Shown here piece after piece: positions 21,900 through 32,321 of a stretch of DNA of 64,000 bases; position 1 is the stretch's first letter; every line of letters starts with the position of its first letter. The position numbers and the translations under genes are program-made. Under the pieces are notes generated by a model. That model saw only the letters and a list, made by a program, of their open reading frames with translations, did no database searches and had not been told where the DNA came from. This DNA is from Cercospora beticola (taxonomy: Eukaryota > Ascomycota > Dothideomycetes > Mycosphaerellales > Mycosphaerellaceae): positions 744,001-808,000 of the forward strand of contig NC_088938.1 in NCBI RefSeq assembly GCF_033473495.1. Reading direction: 5' to 3'.

Positions 21900-24887
21900 A
21901 TGAAGGCTGCAAACACTCCAGCATGGGCTGCCGCGCTCGCGGTCATGTCCATGCAAGCAACCTTCGCGAATGCCGAGCCTGCGCCAGCTGGACTAGAACA
22001 AAATCAAGAACAGTCGCGGCCTCGATACTACTACCCCAAGCAAGTCAAACGGCAGTGGGGCAATCTCAGTTCCATCATCGGTTCGAACAACCGGCCAGAC
22101 AATGATCAGACTGGGACGACACAAAGTACCACCAACAATGAAGAGGTCTATCCGACACGGCCGCAATTCAACCCGGAAAGGCCTGAAACGTCGGATTTAT
22201 ACGCCAGCTTGTTGGCAGCATTGTCGGGATCGACATCCAGTTCCAGCACATCTAGCTCCTCCAGCTCGACCAGTTCCAGTATCAATGCGCCTCCCAGGAA
22301 TCAGACCTCGACATCGACAACCTCTTCTGGCAACATTGTCCCGCTTACGACTTCGACGAGCACATCAAGCAGCTCTTCTTCAGGCCAAGATAGGTACGAT
22401 TCAGACGACGAGACGAGCAGTTCTTCCTCCAGCACTTCAAATGCTCCCAGCGGCCAGTCCGCTCCCTCGGACGACTCGTCAAGTTCGACCTCTACAACGT
22501 CCTCATCGTCAGACGGTGGACTTCTCGGAGGGCTTTTGGATCCTCTTCTTGACCCCTCGACATCGACGTCTTCCTCGTTCAACCCACCACGACCGACAGG
22601 AGCAGGCGTCCCGGAGAATGAGCCGTCGCCTACTGGGCCATCTTACACCGGGCCCTTGACACCAGCAGACAATGGCACCACCTCTGCCACCAACTCGACC
22701 TCATCCGTCCCGATCATCTATGTGGGCCTTTCGACGACTTTCACGAGCACTGTACCTTCAGCGACGCCTTCTTCTGAGGACAGTCCGCCACTTCTCAGTC
22801 TGGGTCTTGGTGGTATTCTTGGACCGGACACTGCGGCTTCTGCCTCAGCTCCGAGCGCTTCTAGCACATCGACTACAAGTGCAGACGAGCGTCCTGGTCT
22901 CCTCGATGGCATCCTGCCACCTGACAATGCTCCAGGCACAGCCCCCACGGCAACCAGCACATCGACTGCATCTGCGGAAGAGCGTCCCGGTCTGCTCGAT
23001 GGTATCCTCCCACCTGACAATGCTCCTGGCACGGCTCCCACTGCGACTAGCACCTCGACCACTGAGCCTGGTCTGCTCGACGGCATCCTCCCGCCGGACA
23101 ATGCTCCTGGCACAGCTCCCACCAGCACATCGACTGCAACCACGAATGATACCGGTCTCCTTGACGGTCTGCTCCCGCCGGCCGAGCCACAGACTACCGC
23201 ACCGCCAACGATCACTAATGCCCCCAACGGCACTTCGGCGGGCAACAACACTGGCATTCTCGGCTTGCCACCCGTCACAGCTTCGCCTGCGTTGGAATCA
23301 CTTGCCTCGTCATTGTACTCGGATCTCAGCAGCGTGATCGCCACTAACCCACTGGCATCAAACTCTCTGGCCTCGGAATTCTCCAGCATATTGTCAGAGG
23401 CAGCCTCTTCGCTCGCAATTGCCACTTCGCTGCCAGCGAACGTGACTGCCACTGGCACAGCGACCGACTCTTTGCCGTCGACTACGCTGACTGGGTCTGA
23501 TGGCCTCACAGTGGTACCCCTTCCACTTCCTACTGGCTCCGACACTGCAACTGCGACGAGCAATTTGACCAGCGTCAGTGTTTCAATTCCCCTGACCACT
23601 GGCGTGTCGTACACTGTTCCGATCAGTAGCCCAACCGTGAACATCACCTCCATTCCCGCCATTCCGACGACAAACCTTACTACAGAGCCTACAAGCGCGC
23701 CGCTCGCGTCGACGAACTCAACGACATCATCTACTAGTGAGCCAGTTGTGGTCATTCCCTCTCCGACTAGCTCTGAGGTGCCGAGCACCACACCAAGCGC
23801 TACTGTCGAGGAGACCACATCGGCACCACCAGAGTCTATTCTACCAACAGCCACAAACACCGCGACGAGCATGAGCATCCCGACTTCCCTTGTCTTCGCT
23901 CCGACGACCACCGAGTCCTCGTCCACAACCGGTACTATCGTTTCAGCGGACAGCACGACCTCATCTGCCGCAAGTGGTCTTCCCACCGCTCTGCCTCGCC
24001 TTGTACAGCCACCCGGAGGCATGCCGCAACCTCCAAGCAACTCCACCCTCATCCAGGTCGGCTTTGGCTATCCGCTCAACTACAATTTCGTCGTACATAC
24101 CGAGAACTCTGCTAACCAGATCTTCACCTATCTTCCGCAAGGTCTGGCATATGCTCTCAACATTGATGCCAAACAGGTCGCCATGAACGGACTTATGCCA
24201 TATGATACGACCAAGTCGCTCAACTACATCACGACTTTGGCCCAGGCATATATTCCTGGAGATTTGGTCAACACATTGCAGATGGACCTTCATACTCAAG
24301 TATCTCGAGCATACGACAATCCGAACGAGGCTGTCCGCATGCTTATGACTATGATCAACCCCACAATCCCAATCCTGCCAGGTGCGAACATGGACACTCC
24401 TGGTCAAGGGGGTCCAAAATCGTACGGTCCAGGAAGCGATTCCGATGGCGAGGATGATTCGACCAACGATGGAACACCCATTGGCGGTGACTCCGGCTCT
24501 TCACAGAAGATCAAGGGTACATCTGTCGGTATTGGTGTTGGCGCAGTCGCCGGTGCAGCTGTGTACGCTGCCGCCATGGTCTACGTCGCTCGTCGCTACC
24601 GCAACAAGAGGAAGTCCCACAAGCGTGCAAGCTCGGTTGGCACGCATGGCGAGATGACTGAGAGATCTCCTGGCACCCCCGGCACACTTACTGGCGGTAT
24701 GGGCGGCTACTTCATGTCAGGTGCCAATGGTCGCGGATCAGGCACGACAAGAGGTAGCGGAATCAGGGGAAGCGGTAGCGGAGGCAGAGGAAGCAGAAAC
24801 AGCGCGGGCAGCAGCAACAACCGCAGCGTACGGGACCAAGGTATCAGTGCTCCTGTCATGGCCGAGAACAGTCTGGGCTGGAACTAG
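21900..24887 (+). CDS. MSB2: Signalling mucin Msb2, transmembrane sensor
   Basis: A single exon of 995 aa. A signal peptide (MKAANTPAWAAALAVMSMQ..., cut near residue 25) is followed by about 650 residues dominated by Ser, Thr, Pro and Ala, the hallmark of a heavily O-mannosylated mucin. The stretch includes a tandem array near 329-430. Residues about 705-840 form the conserved membrane-proximal (Hkr1-Msb2 homology) domain, with STLIQVGFGYPLNYNFVV and QIFTYLPQGLAYAL. A single membrane span lies at 875-898 (SVGIGVGAVAGAAVYAAAMV), then a basic stop-transfer (RRYRNKRK) and a roughly 97-residue Gly/Ser-rich cytoplasmic tail. In ascomycetes Msb2 is a surface sensor upstream of Cdc42 and the Kss1/Fus3-type MAPK pathway. 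In plant-associated species it helps recognise host surfaces. The identity rests on architecture plus the proximal domain. No intron is needed. Confidence 0.9.
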   Translation: MKAANTPAWAAALAVMSMQATFANAEPAPAGLEQNQEQSRPRYYYPKQVKRQWGNLSSIIGSNNRPDNDQTGTTQSTTNNEEVYPTRPQFNPERPETSDLYASLLAALSGSTSSSSTSSSSSSTSSSINAPPRNQTSTSTTSSGNIVPLTTSTSTSSSSSSGQDRYDSDDETSSSSSSTSNAPSGQSAPSDDSSSSTSTTSSSSDGGLLGGLLDPLLDPSTSTSSSFNPPRPTGAGVPENEPSPTGPSYTGPLTPADNGTTSATNSTSSVPIIYVGLSTTFTSTVPSATPSSEDSPPLLSLGLGGILGPDTAASASAPSASSTSTTSADERPGLLDGILPPDNAPGTAPTATSTSTASAEERPGLLDGILPPDNAPGTAPTATSTSTTEPGLLDGILPPDNAPGTAPTSTSTATTNDTGLLDGLLPPAEPQTTAPPTITNAPNGTSAGNNTGILGLPPVTASPALESLASSLYSDLSSVIATNPLASNSLASEFSSILSEAASSLAIATSLPANVTATGTATDSLPSTTLTGSDGLTVVPLPLPTGSDTATATSNLTSVSVSIPLTTGVSYTVPISSPTVNITSIPAIPTTNLTTEPTSAPLASTNSTTSSTSEPVVVIPSPTSSEVPSTTPSATVEETTSAPPESILPTATNTATSMSIPTSLVFAPTTTESSSTTGTIVSADSTTSSAASGLPTALPRLVQPPGGMPQPPSNSTLIQVGFGYPLNYNFVVHTENSANQIFTYLPQGLAYALNIDAKQVAMNGLMPYDTTKSLNYITTLAQAYIPGDLVNTLQMDLHTQVSRAYDNPNEAVRMLMTMINPTIPILPGANMDTPGQGGPKSYGPGSDSDGEDDSTNDGTPIGGDSGSSQKIKGTSVGIGVGAVAGAAVYAAAMVYVARRYRNKRKSHKRASSVGTHGEMTERSPGTPGTLTGGMGGYFMSGANGRGSGTTRGSGIRGSGSGGRGSRNSAGSSNNRSVRDQGISAPVMAENSLGWN
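22884..23190 (+). repeat. In-frame tandem repeat of about 93 nt in MSB2
   Basis: About 3.5 copies of a unit of 29-31 codons, each starting (E)RPGLLDGILPPDNAPGT and running into a Thr/Ser-rich spacer. Copies begin near 22884, 22977 and 23064, with a diverged one near 23145. Copy length differs by whole codons, so the frame is kept. Repeats like this lengthen or shorten the mucin domain by slippage or unequal crossing over. Confidence 0.9.
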
Positions 24888-25931
24888 GTCGTGCGATACT
24901 CACTTGGCTACCCGTACGCTTTTTCCTCATTTTTCTTCATTTCGGACGATCGAGCGCGCGAAATAGAGCGAACGAACGGCACATGCAGCAGTGGCAACAG
25001 AGTCTCTCTCGCTCTCAGAGCTCCACCAAGATGTGTGTATACAGCAGAGGAGGATTTTTCTCATCATCAGTCAACAGGAAAGCAAGGAACGTATGCAAGA
25101 GAAGCAAGCAGAAAGAGAATGATGGAAACACTTTTTTGTTTTTGTTTTATACCAGGCATGTTGTGTGCCAATACCGTACCAGGCTTTTTCCTTTTTTCCC
25201 TCTACTGACCCATCCTCTTCTTCATGTCATTGAGAGAGATGGGAAATTTAACGTGTTTACGCTCTTAGTCCCGCCTACCCTCTTCTCATTCTTTCCTGTC
25301 TCTCTCACTTGCTTGTTTGGCGAGGCATCATTGTATTACCTTGGCGACTCACGACTCACAACGACTCACGGTCGATCATCTTCTACGAGTAAGGCAGCTC
25401 GCAAGACTCGTAACACCACATCATTGCAAGTGGATGGATATATACGAACTGATCTTTACAGCGATACACTGCTGACTTGCACATTCAATCTCATCCACTG
25501 ACACGAACTGATACGACACCCATCGTATTCCCCATTTACCGATACAATATGCCCTTGCCATGAGCACGCGACCACGACAACAAGAACGACGACAACACAG
25601 CCACGACCGCTTACGTACTACACTCTCATTACTGTACAAGAGTCCTGGAACTTCACCCCGCCTTCTCTTCTCTGCCCCGCCTCATCATCAGTCAAAGTCA
25701 AAGTCAAAGTATCCCAGAAGAGTATGTTGCAAAATTAGAAGCGGGGATCAATTTCGTCCGATCGTTAACTTTCTCGCCGTGGTGCTTGCTTTCTCGTTTG
25801 GGACTTCCGGTCTGGACCTCGAATTGACTAGGATGAGATGAAATAGAATTGGGATGGTCCTGGTCTGGATTTGGGTTGCTGCCTTGCCCTGCCCCGCCTT
25901 GACTTTGCGCAAGGAGCACGTCATGAGGTGA

Positions 25932-25982
25932 GGGGTCGGAAGGGAGGGGAGGGAGGGAGGGGAGAGCGGGGAGAGCGGGGAG
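25932..25982 (+). repeat. G-rich tract with G-quadruplex potential
   Basis: The plus strand shows at least seven runs of three to four G separated by one to five bases, including two near-identical GAGAGCGGG steps. This fits the pattern for an intramolecular G-quadruplex. It lies between converging genes, so it would be in a 3' UTR or spacer if transcribed. Confidence 0.6.
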
Positions 25983-26638
25983 GTGAAGGTTGACGTTGAG
26001 AAGAACAAGTTCAAAATCGATGACTTGATGTCTGTGAACAACGCATGTCATACACTACAGTATGATGATCGCGTCTGGAAAGATCGCGGCTGCTGGCCAT
26101 CCATGCGTGGCTTGAATGGCCACTGTGAGTCGTAGCGAGAATGATAGATGACGAACACAACGAGACGATTAGTATTTCGCTCCCTTCCAGCCGTGATGAA
26201 GAAAGGGTCATCGATGGAGATGCGGGGACCATTTCAGATGTTTCAGATCTTTTACTTTTCCATATCTCTGGTTCTAGACTTGGTGCACCGTGCAAGAGAT
26301 TTGACAAAAGAGATCTGGACGCGAGCAAGTTGGAAGGGTAATGAAATGCAGACTGCAACTTCCTTGAAAAGCTGTTGCGCGATTTTTTTCGATTTGTGCT
26401 TGGGACAAATTGGGAAAGCAGAGATGGCTTCTGGCTGTATTGGGATGTTGGAAGGAGCAGTAGAAAGCTGGAAAAGGGGGCTGATGAGATCCACAGTTCA
26501 TAATGCTATATCCTTTGCTCTCGCAAGCTCCACGCTACATCCTCCTCCTCACAGTCTCTCCCTCACATAATGATACGCTCCATTCTCGTTAAAACATTTC
26601 AGTATTCTCGTCCTAGTGTGTCTTCCTTGGGTATCTAG

Positions 26639-26656
26639 TTCTTCTTCTTCTTCTTC
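26639..26656 (+). repeat. TTC microsatellite, six units
   Basis: Six perfect TTC units lie 47 bases downstream of the stop codon of the HAUS6-like gene (minus strand, where they read as GAA). Confidence 0.85.
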
Positions 26657-26702
26657 TCTCGCGCCTGCACAGCAGGTTCTGTGTGGTCTGCTCACACACT
26701 CC

Positions 26703-29063
26703 TCACCGTCCTTTCAACGGACTGGACAAGGCGATATCGTCATCCGCAAAGCTCACATCATTGTTGAGTCCTCGACTCTCCATACTTCCATGGCCACTGT
26801 CTGGACAAGGCGACAAATTGGGACTGCGCGCCAGCTTCGGTCGTGCTTTGAAGACAGAGGTATACTCGACATCTTGCTCGAATAAGTTCTCGCGAGGTGT
26901 GATATCTCGACGCTCGTTGGGCGCGCCTTCCGACACATCGTTGTCCAGCTGGTTGACGGTGTAGCGCCGAGGCTGAGGCTTCTCAGGTGTGTCGAATTGG
27001 TTCACTGGATAGATCTGTGATGTACGCGACCGCGCGTGAGAGGCTTTCTTAGGCTGCACTACTTGTTGCGGCGCGAAGGAGATGGATTGACGAGTCCGTT
27101 CCTGCAGACTCAATACAGGCTTCTCTTCGAGTGTGGAAAGCGTGGTGACGGTCTCGTCAGACCCGATGGGGGTGTCTGATCTGGCGGATCCTTTCTTTTC
27201 GTCCTCTTTCCTCCCTGTTGCGCCGTTGCTCAAATCGATAGAATCTGTGCTTTTGAAGGCCATCGACATGCGCGTGCGATCTGCGAGTGAAGGTCGAACA
27301 GGACGAGACATGCCATCAGGATTCCTGCTTGTGGGGAATTGAGGGGCTGGCGCATCTACCGGACTGTCTGACGAACTTTCGCTGATCGATAATCGCGATG
27401 GAACCCGAGGGCTGTTCCTGCCTGATGAGGCACGGCTCAGTGCAGCAGATCCAGTGCTAGCAAATCCTGTGTCGCTGCCCTTTCGTTGGCGCTGGGGAAC
27501 ATATGGATCCTCAATCGATGACTCTTGGACGGGGGAAGCAACCATGGAGTTCCGAGGGCTCGGTGAGATCGAATTGGCCCTGTCTGTCTTCAGCGGCGAG
27601 AAAATCTCCGACTTGAGCGGTATAGGCTCTCGTTGATTGATGACCTTGGGCTGTTGATACGATCTTGATCTGGAAGAGACGCGTTGACCGAATCTTAGCG
27701 GGACCGAGGTATGTGAGTTGGCTCGCTGATGTGGTTCTGGGGATGCTCGTGCTGTTGTGTCCACCGAGACGCTCTGTCGCTTGAATTCAGGTCGTTTCAC
27801 TCTTTGTACCGGCTTGGTGGGCGATGCTGGATCATTTGCAGACTTCTTGCGAAGCTCATCCCGCATAGCATTCAGAATCTCATCGTACTTTACAGCACTT
27901 GTGTGTCTCTTGTGATTAGCGACAGTCGACGTCTGACCATTATCGGCCATGTCACGCAATGTGAGATTTTGATGTTGGTCCAATCGCAACTGAGTTGGCT
28001 TTGCTGTTGATGAGTCCGTATCTTTTGCCGACTGCACTTTGGATTTGAGCAATTGCTCATGCAGATTCTGCCATTTCTGCAGCCTCCGCTTCTGCTGTCG
28101 AGTGCGATCTTCTAGATCTTCCAAAACGCCTTTCTCTGCCGTGTCTGCCTTGGCAAGCTGATCAGTCTTGTTGTTGTCCCAGACTGCATTGAATGACTTG
28201 GTCAAGAGTCCGTCTGCTCCCGGAGCAGCGTCTCCATTCAACAAGGCATCCTTCACATCCCCACTGCCAACCCAGTTCTTTTCGAGTACTTCTTGTGCCA
28301 CATTATCCTCTGGCGATCGACGCCGTCTCAGGCCTGCTGTCTCGTGCACTTGAATCTTCCTTGCGCGCAGGTCGACCTCCTTGTCCTTGAAAGTGTGCCA
28401 GAGCTTGTCGTAGGTCTCTTTCTTGCGCTCTTTCTCTTCCAGTACCTTGGCCAATGCAGCCTTGTGGGCAATGGCGAGCGGTAGCATGCTCTCCCGCTGC
28501 TTGATGTTCAGTGCCTTCCTGGTGCCAATTTTCTCCGAGTATGGCCTTTCATAGGACAAGCGGTCCTTGTTCTCGACTGTGACTCTGCGCAGGACCAGTC
28601 CAGAGAACGACAGACATAGTTCCCAGAACTTGTCGCCTTGACAATCGTCCAGCATAGACTTGCGCAGCACTGTTTCTCGCCCCAGAACGCCATCCTTCTT
28701 CAGCTCATTCAGACAGCGATACAGCGCTGCTCGGAGATTGATGCTCTGCAAAGGCTCCAGAGGTGGGAAGAAGGGCTGTAGCTTTTCCTGGGTGGTTGCC
28801 GAGTCGTATCTTCGAAAGAGTTGGAATAAACACCACTCGGCGCATCTTGTCCTGGCTCGAGCATCTTGCGCTATGTTCGCGACCGTCACGTCGGGCCAGT
28901 CCTCGAGACGGTCGAGGTTGAGCAGGCGACAATTGCGTATGAAGATGGCAATAACGTAGAGATTGTTTGTTGTCCCGCGTGGCGCGTCGAGGCCATTGGC
29001 GGCTTTGGAGATGGTCCGCTTATGCGTGGAGGCGCTCGAACTGGCGGTGGTCGGCCTTTCCAT
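26703..29063 (-). CDS. HAUS6-like augmin complex subunit
   Basis: A single exon of 786 aa. The N-terminal region (about 34-260) matches the HAUS6 N-terminal domain: LYVIAIFIRNCRLLNLDRLEDWPDV, then RTRCAEWCLFQLFRRYD, INLRAALYRCLNELKKDGV and KFWELCLSFSGLVLRRV are the sort of conserved blocks seen in fungal members. Charged, probably coiled-coil segments follow around 205-350 (KVLEEKERKKETYDKLWHTF, LEDRTRQQKRRLQKWQNLHE). The C-terminal half is Ser/Pro/Arg-rich and disordered, with many SP/TP sites that could be CDK targets. In animals and Aspergillus, augmin recruits gamma-tubulin to existing spindle microtubules to make branches. It shares a 395-bp divergent promoter with the HD-domain gene. 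Confidence 0.85.
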   Translation of the reverse strand: MERPTTASSSASTHKRTISKAANGLDAPRGTTNNLYVIAIFIRNCRLLNLDRLEDWPDVTVANIAQDARARTRCAEWCLFQLFRRYDSATTQEKLQPFFPPLEPLQSINLRAALYRCLNELKKDGVLGRETVLRKSMLDDCQGDKFWELCLSFSGLVLRRVTVENKDRLSYERPYSEKIGTRKALNIKQRESMLPLAIAHKAALAKVLEEKERKKETYDKLWHTFKDKEVDLRARKIQVHETAGLRRRRSPEDNVAQEVLEKNWVGSGDVKDALLNGDAAPGADGLLTKSFNAVWDNNKTDQLAKADTAEKGVLEDLEDRTRQQKRRLQKWQNLHEQLLKSKVQSAKDTDSSTAKPTQLRLDQHQNLTLRDMADNGQTSTVANHKRHTSAVKYDEILNAMRDELRKKSANDPASPTKPVQRVKRPEFKRQSVSVDTTARASPEPHQRANSHTSVPLRFGQRVSSRSRSYQQPKVINQREPIPLKSEIFSPLKTDRANSISPSPRNSMVASPVQESSIEDPYVPQRQRKGSDTGFASTGSAALSRASSGRNSPRVPSRLSISESSSDSPVDAPAPQFPTSRNPDGMSRPVRPSLADRTRMSMAFKSTDSIDLSNGATGRKEDEKKGSARSDTPIGSDETVTTLSTLEEKPVLSLQERTRQSISFAPQQVVQPKKASHARSRTSQIYPVNQFDTPEKPQPRRYTVNQLDNDVSEGAPNERRDITPRENLFEQDVEYTSVFKARPKLARSPNLSPCPDSGHGSMESRGLNNDVSFADDDIALSSPLKGR

Positions 29064-29458
29064 GGCGGCGTCGCATTGCCAGCAGACGACGACGGGGAAG
29101 ACAGGAGGGGGAGGAGGAGCAGTAGTGGTCGTAGAGCGAGCGGTGCCGTTGACAGCCTCCTGGGCAGCACATTAGCATCACTTGGGAGAGATTAGCGGTG
29201 ACTTGCGTCAAACAATGGCGCATGTCTGACTAGCAGGGATGACCGTCATTCTGCACAGCGGCTGTGGCTTAATGTTGTTGATCGGTCACGACTGCAGAAA
29301 ACACGCGCACCATACATCGTTTGCTGTTTGCCGTTTGCTGCACGCTCGCTGTCGATATAATCACGCTCGTTGTCCCGTTGCACCTGCCCCGTTCTGCCCC
29401 TCCTCCTCCTCACCGCGTTGCAGCGACCACCACCCCGCCGCGAACCGAGTGACACAGC
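29064..29458. promoter_or_regulatory. Divergent promoter region, HAUS6-like and HD-domain genes
   Basis: 395 bases separate two divergent start codons and must hold both promoters. The strand toward the HD-domain gene is pyrimidine-rich just before its start (CCTCCTCCTCCTCACC near 29398-29413). No specific factor site could be assigned. Confidence 0.55.
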
Positions 29459-30303
29459 ATGGCACCCGACGCCATTGAGACAAATGGCCCATTGAGTATG
29501 CAACACACACACGAAACTGTTTCTACGCCTGTCTGACACACATTATAGGCCCTGGCGCTGGCATTCTCAAACGCTCCAACACCAACGAAGGCTGGACCCC
29601 CAACACCGTCCTCAGCACCCTCCCTGAGCAACCACAACCCCACTCGACATCCCCGCTGCCCTTCTTCCACTTGCTCGAACGCCTCAAAACCACCAAGCGC
29701 GAAGGCTGGCGACGTTTCGAAATCAGCCATGGCGAGTCCATATCCGATCACATGTACCGCATGGCCATCATCACCATGCTGTGTCCTCCCACTCTGGCAA
29801 AGCGGATAGACTTGTCAAAATGCACACGAATGGCTTTGATTCACGATATGGCAGAGAGCTTAGTTGGAGACATCACTCCCGTTGATGGCGTGAGCAAAAC
29901 TGAGAAGAGCAGAAGAGAGACAGAAACCATGGACTATTTGACCAAAACCCTGCTCGGAAATGTGCATGGCGGTCAGGCTGGGCAGGACATGCGCGAAGTG
30001 TGGCAGGAATACGAAGACAGCAAGACACTGGAAAGCAAATTTGTGCACGATGTGGACAAGATGGAACTGCTACTGCAGATGATTGAATATGAAAAAGCTC
30101 AAGACGCAAAGGTGGACTTGGGCGAGTTCGCTTGGGTCGCGAAACGCATAGAGCTTCCTGAAGTGCAGCAGTGGGCGGCAGAACTTCTCGCCGAGAGGAA
30201 GCAATTTTGGCAGACGAAAGGAAAGGAGCCATCTGGAGTTCAGGACATCTCGGAGGAAATGAAGAAGGCTCACGATGGATACTATGGCAATGGCACGTCA
30301 TGA
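29459..30303 (+). CDS. HD-domain 5'-deoxynucleotidase, HDDC2/YGK1 (YBR242W) family
   Basis: Two exons, 29459-29495 and 29549-30303, with a 53-nt intron (GTATGC...TTATAG); 263 aa. The first exon codes for only 12 residues and part of codon 13. HD-family metal ligands are all present: His80 in SISDHMYRMA, the His111-Asp112 pair in MALIHDMAESLVGDITP, and a later Asp in FVHDVDKMELLLQ. The GDITP and KMELLLQMIEYE blocks match the YGK1/HDDC2 group, which hydrolyses deoxynucleoside 5'-monophosphates and so helps balance dNTP precursors. Length fits the family (about 200-240 aa) with an extra disordered N-terminus. The unspliced first ATG frame would stop early, so the intron is required. Confidence 0.92.
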
Positions 30304-30739
30304 GGCGCTCGAGGCGTTCAAACCTTTTCTGATTGTGACATCACGCCATGCGAATGAACTTCACGAACCACACGTGCGATGCATACAGCGAGGAAAGATA
30401 GACGCTACTTGATGATAGAGACGAAGAGATGAACGATACCCTGGTGTGTGCTGGGTTGGTGGAATTTCGATTCTGATATTCGAATAGAGCAGACTGGACA
30501 CATCACAACAAGAAGATGGTGCTTGCTTTTTCGCACACTTCTAGACCAATGCCATTGGCATTGCTAACCCAATGAAGCAGCAGAATGGAGAAACATTCCA
30601 GTGTTATCTGAAGCGATCCTTGTGGCACAGAAGATCTCCTTGCATTGTTCGGATTGCGACAAGTTGCCCAACGTGTGCTCTTAATCAAGCAATGGTCCTT
30701 TCGTCGCCATCATGGATAATCAAAATCAACTTGCGCGAG
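30304..30739. other. Intergenic between HD-domain and glycosyltransferase genes
   Basis: 436 bases between two plus-strand genes. The glycosyltransferase frame stays open leftward to an ATG at 30572, so part of this stretch could be its 5' coding end. That extension lacks recognisable features and I treat it as 5' UTR. Confidence 0.5.
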
Positions 30740-31994
30740 ATGGTTGCCCAACTTCCAATCTTCAACTTTCCGCAACATGGCAAGCACCGCGAGACGCTGG
30801 GTAGATTTTATCGCCCGGCGGATCGTCCACGAAACAGAGCATCCTCGAGATTGATTTGGCGGACGTGCCTGGCAGTTGCAATACTCCTCTGTCTTGTAAT
30901 CCTTCTCCGCCATAAATCACCATGGCCCATCTTCTCCCATCCAATCTGGCCATTGACGGGTTCCACCGACTGGAGTCAATACGCCTATACCCAATACGTC
31001 ACCACAGAACAATATCTCTGCAACAGTATCATGATCTTTGAGTCACTAGCAAGATACAATTCCAAGGCGGATAGGTTGCTCATGTATCCTGAAAATTGGG
31101 CCACAGACATGGAACTAGAAGCTACGACATGGACTCTGTTAACAAAAGCAAAAGAAAAATATGGCGTGAAATTACAACCCGTTACTCTCCAAACGTTGGC
31201 AGGAGAACCGACCTGGGCGGATAGTTTGACGAAGTTGTTGGCTTTTAATCAGACGCAGTATAAGAGGGTTTTGAGTTTGGATTCGGATTCTACGATTTTA
31301 CAGGTTCGTTGGTCGAGACAGGAGCAGCGCAGGAAAACCGAGGCACATACGTCCCAGAGACAGCAGCTAACACTGCCTGTCTGATTAGCCCATGGACGAG
31401 CTCTTCTTGCTTCCACCGACGACCTTGGCCGCCCCACGAGCCTACTGGTTACCCAACCTGAAAGATCCCATCCTCTCCTCCCAACTCCTCCTCATTCAGC
31501 CCTCCATAGTAGAATTCAATCGAATCCTAAACGCCTTCGACACTCGTCTCGAAGCCGACTACGACATGGAAATTATCAATCACCTCTACAACTCATCCGC
31601 TCTCGTCCTCCCTCACAGACCCTACAATCTGCTGTCAGGAGAATTCAAACGTCAAGGAGACGATTCTTCGTTGTCCTCCTCTATTCCTGAAGCCTCTCTC
31701 CCATCCAAAGTCGACCACGCCGCGTACTTGGGCTCTTCAACCGAAGTGTGGAACCCCGACCTTATCGTCAATGAAGCCAAATACGTCCATTTCTCCGACT
31801 GGCCGCTTCCGAAGCCTTGGGTGTTCGCAGATGAGGACAGTGTGGAGAATGTGATGCCACGGTGCGTTATATTAGAGACGCGGAAGAGTGTGTTTGAGGG
31901 CGTGGATGACGATATCAAGGACGATTGCAGGGACAGAGAGATTTGGTTGGGGTTGTATGCGGATTTCAAGAGGAGGAGGAAGTTTGCGGTTTAG
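30740..31994 (+). CDS. Type II membrane glycosyltransferase, GT8/GNT1-like
   Basis: Two exons, 30740-31303 and 31389-31994, with an 85-nt intron (GTTCGT...CTAAC...TTAG) that joins DSTILQ to PMDELFLLP; 389 aa. A short basic cytoplasmic part is followed by a signal-anchor at about 38-56 (LIWRTCLAVAILLCLVILL) and a lumenal catalytic domain, the layout of Golgi transferases. The likely nucleotide-sugar/metal motif is DSDS at 181-184, followed by the MDELF block typical of fungal glucose N-acetylglucosaminyltransferase-like and glycogenin-related GT8 enzymes. The region around KYVHFSDWPLPKPW carries the late conserved His/Trp/Pro block. Donor sugar and acceptor cannot be told. ATGs at 30692 and 30572 are in frame; I chose the one nearest the anchor. 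The 3' part is much less G+C-biased than the 5' part. Confidence 0.82.
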
Positions 31995-32031
31995 GGTTGT
32001 TGGGTGAGGGAGACGAGTGAGTATGAGGAGG

Positions 32032-32062
32032 AGTGAGTGTTAGGATAAGTGAGTGTTAGGAT
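32032..32062 (+). repeat. Tandem duplication of a 16-bp unit
   Basis: AGTGAGTGTTAGGATA is followed directly by a second copy that differs only at the last base. It lies 38 bases after the glycosyltransferase stop codon, in the probable 3' UTR. Confidence 0.8.
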
Positions 32063-32321
32063 GAGATGTGGGGTGGTGACCTGTGTATGCGTCAAGAATT
32101 GTCAGGACACTCGGATGAGGCGATAGACAGGTGATTGCTTTGCCGGATGTCGTAGATAGGGTCCGCCAGAAAGCGTAGTACATCCAGCCAAGCTTGCAAG
32201 CAAGTTTGTAGACAGAAATAGTAGTTGGTCGGATGTGGTCGAATATGGACTGCGCACTGCTTGATCTTCACAACGGGGACAAAAGTAGTTCCTGTAGGCT
32301 TCGCTATCCGGTCTCCGCAGC

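Larger units (their letters stand above)
24888..26702. other. Convergent intergenic region between MSB2 and the HAUS6 homologue
   Basis: 1.8 kb between two converging stop codons. It is rich in T- and C-runs, with a short GTCAAA triplicate near 25692-25709, a G-rich block at 25932-25982 and a TTC microsatellite at 26639-26656. No protein-like frame was found. Both 3' UTRs should lie here. Confidence 0.6.

Noticed and set aside
22718..24052. Long minus-strand frame (444 codons) opposite MSB2
   Set aside because: It is the antisense shadow of the Ser/Thr-rich MSB2 coding sequence. Repetitive codon use keeps the opposite frame free of stops, and its product is a Val/Gly-rich mirror without domain.
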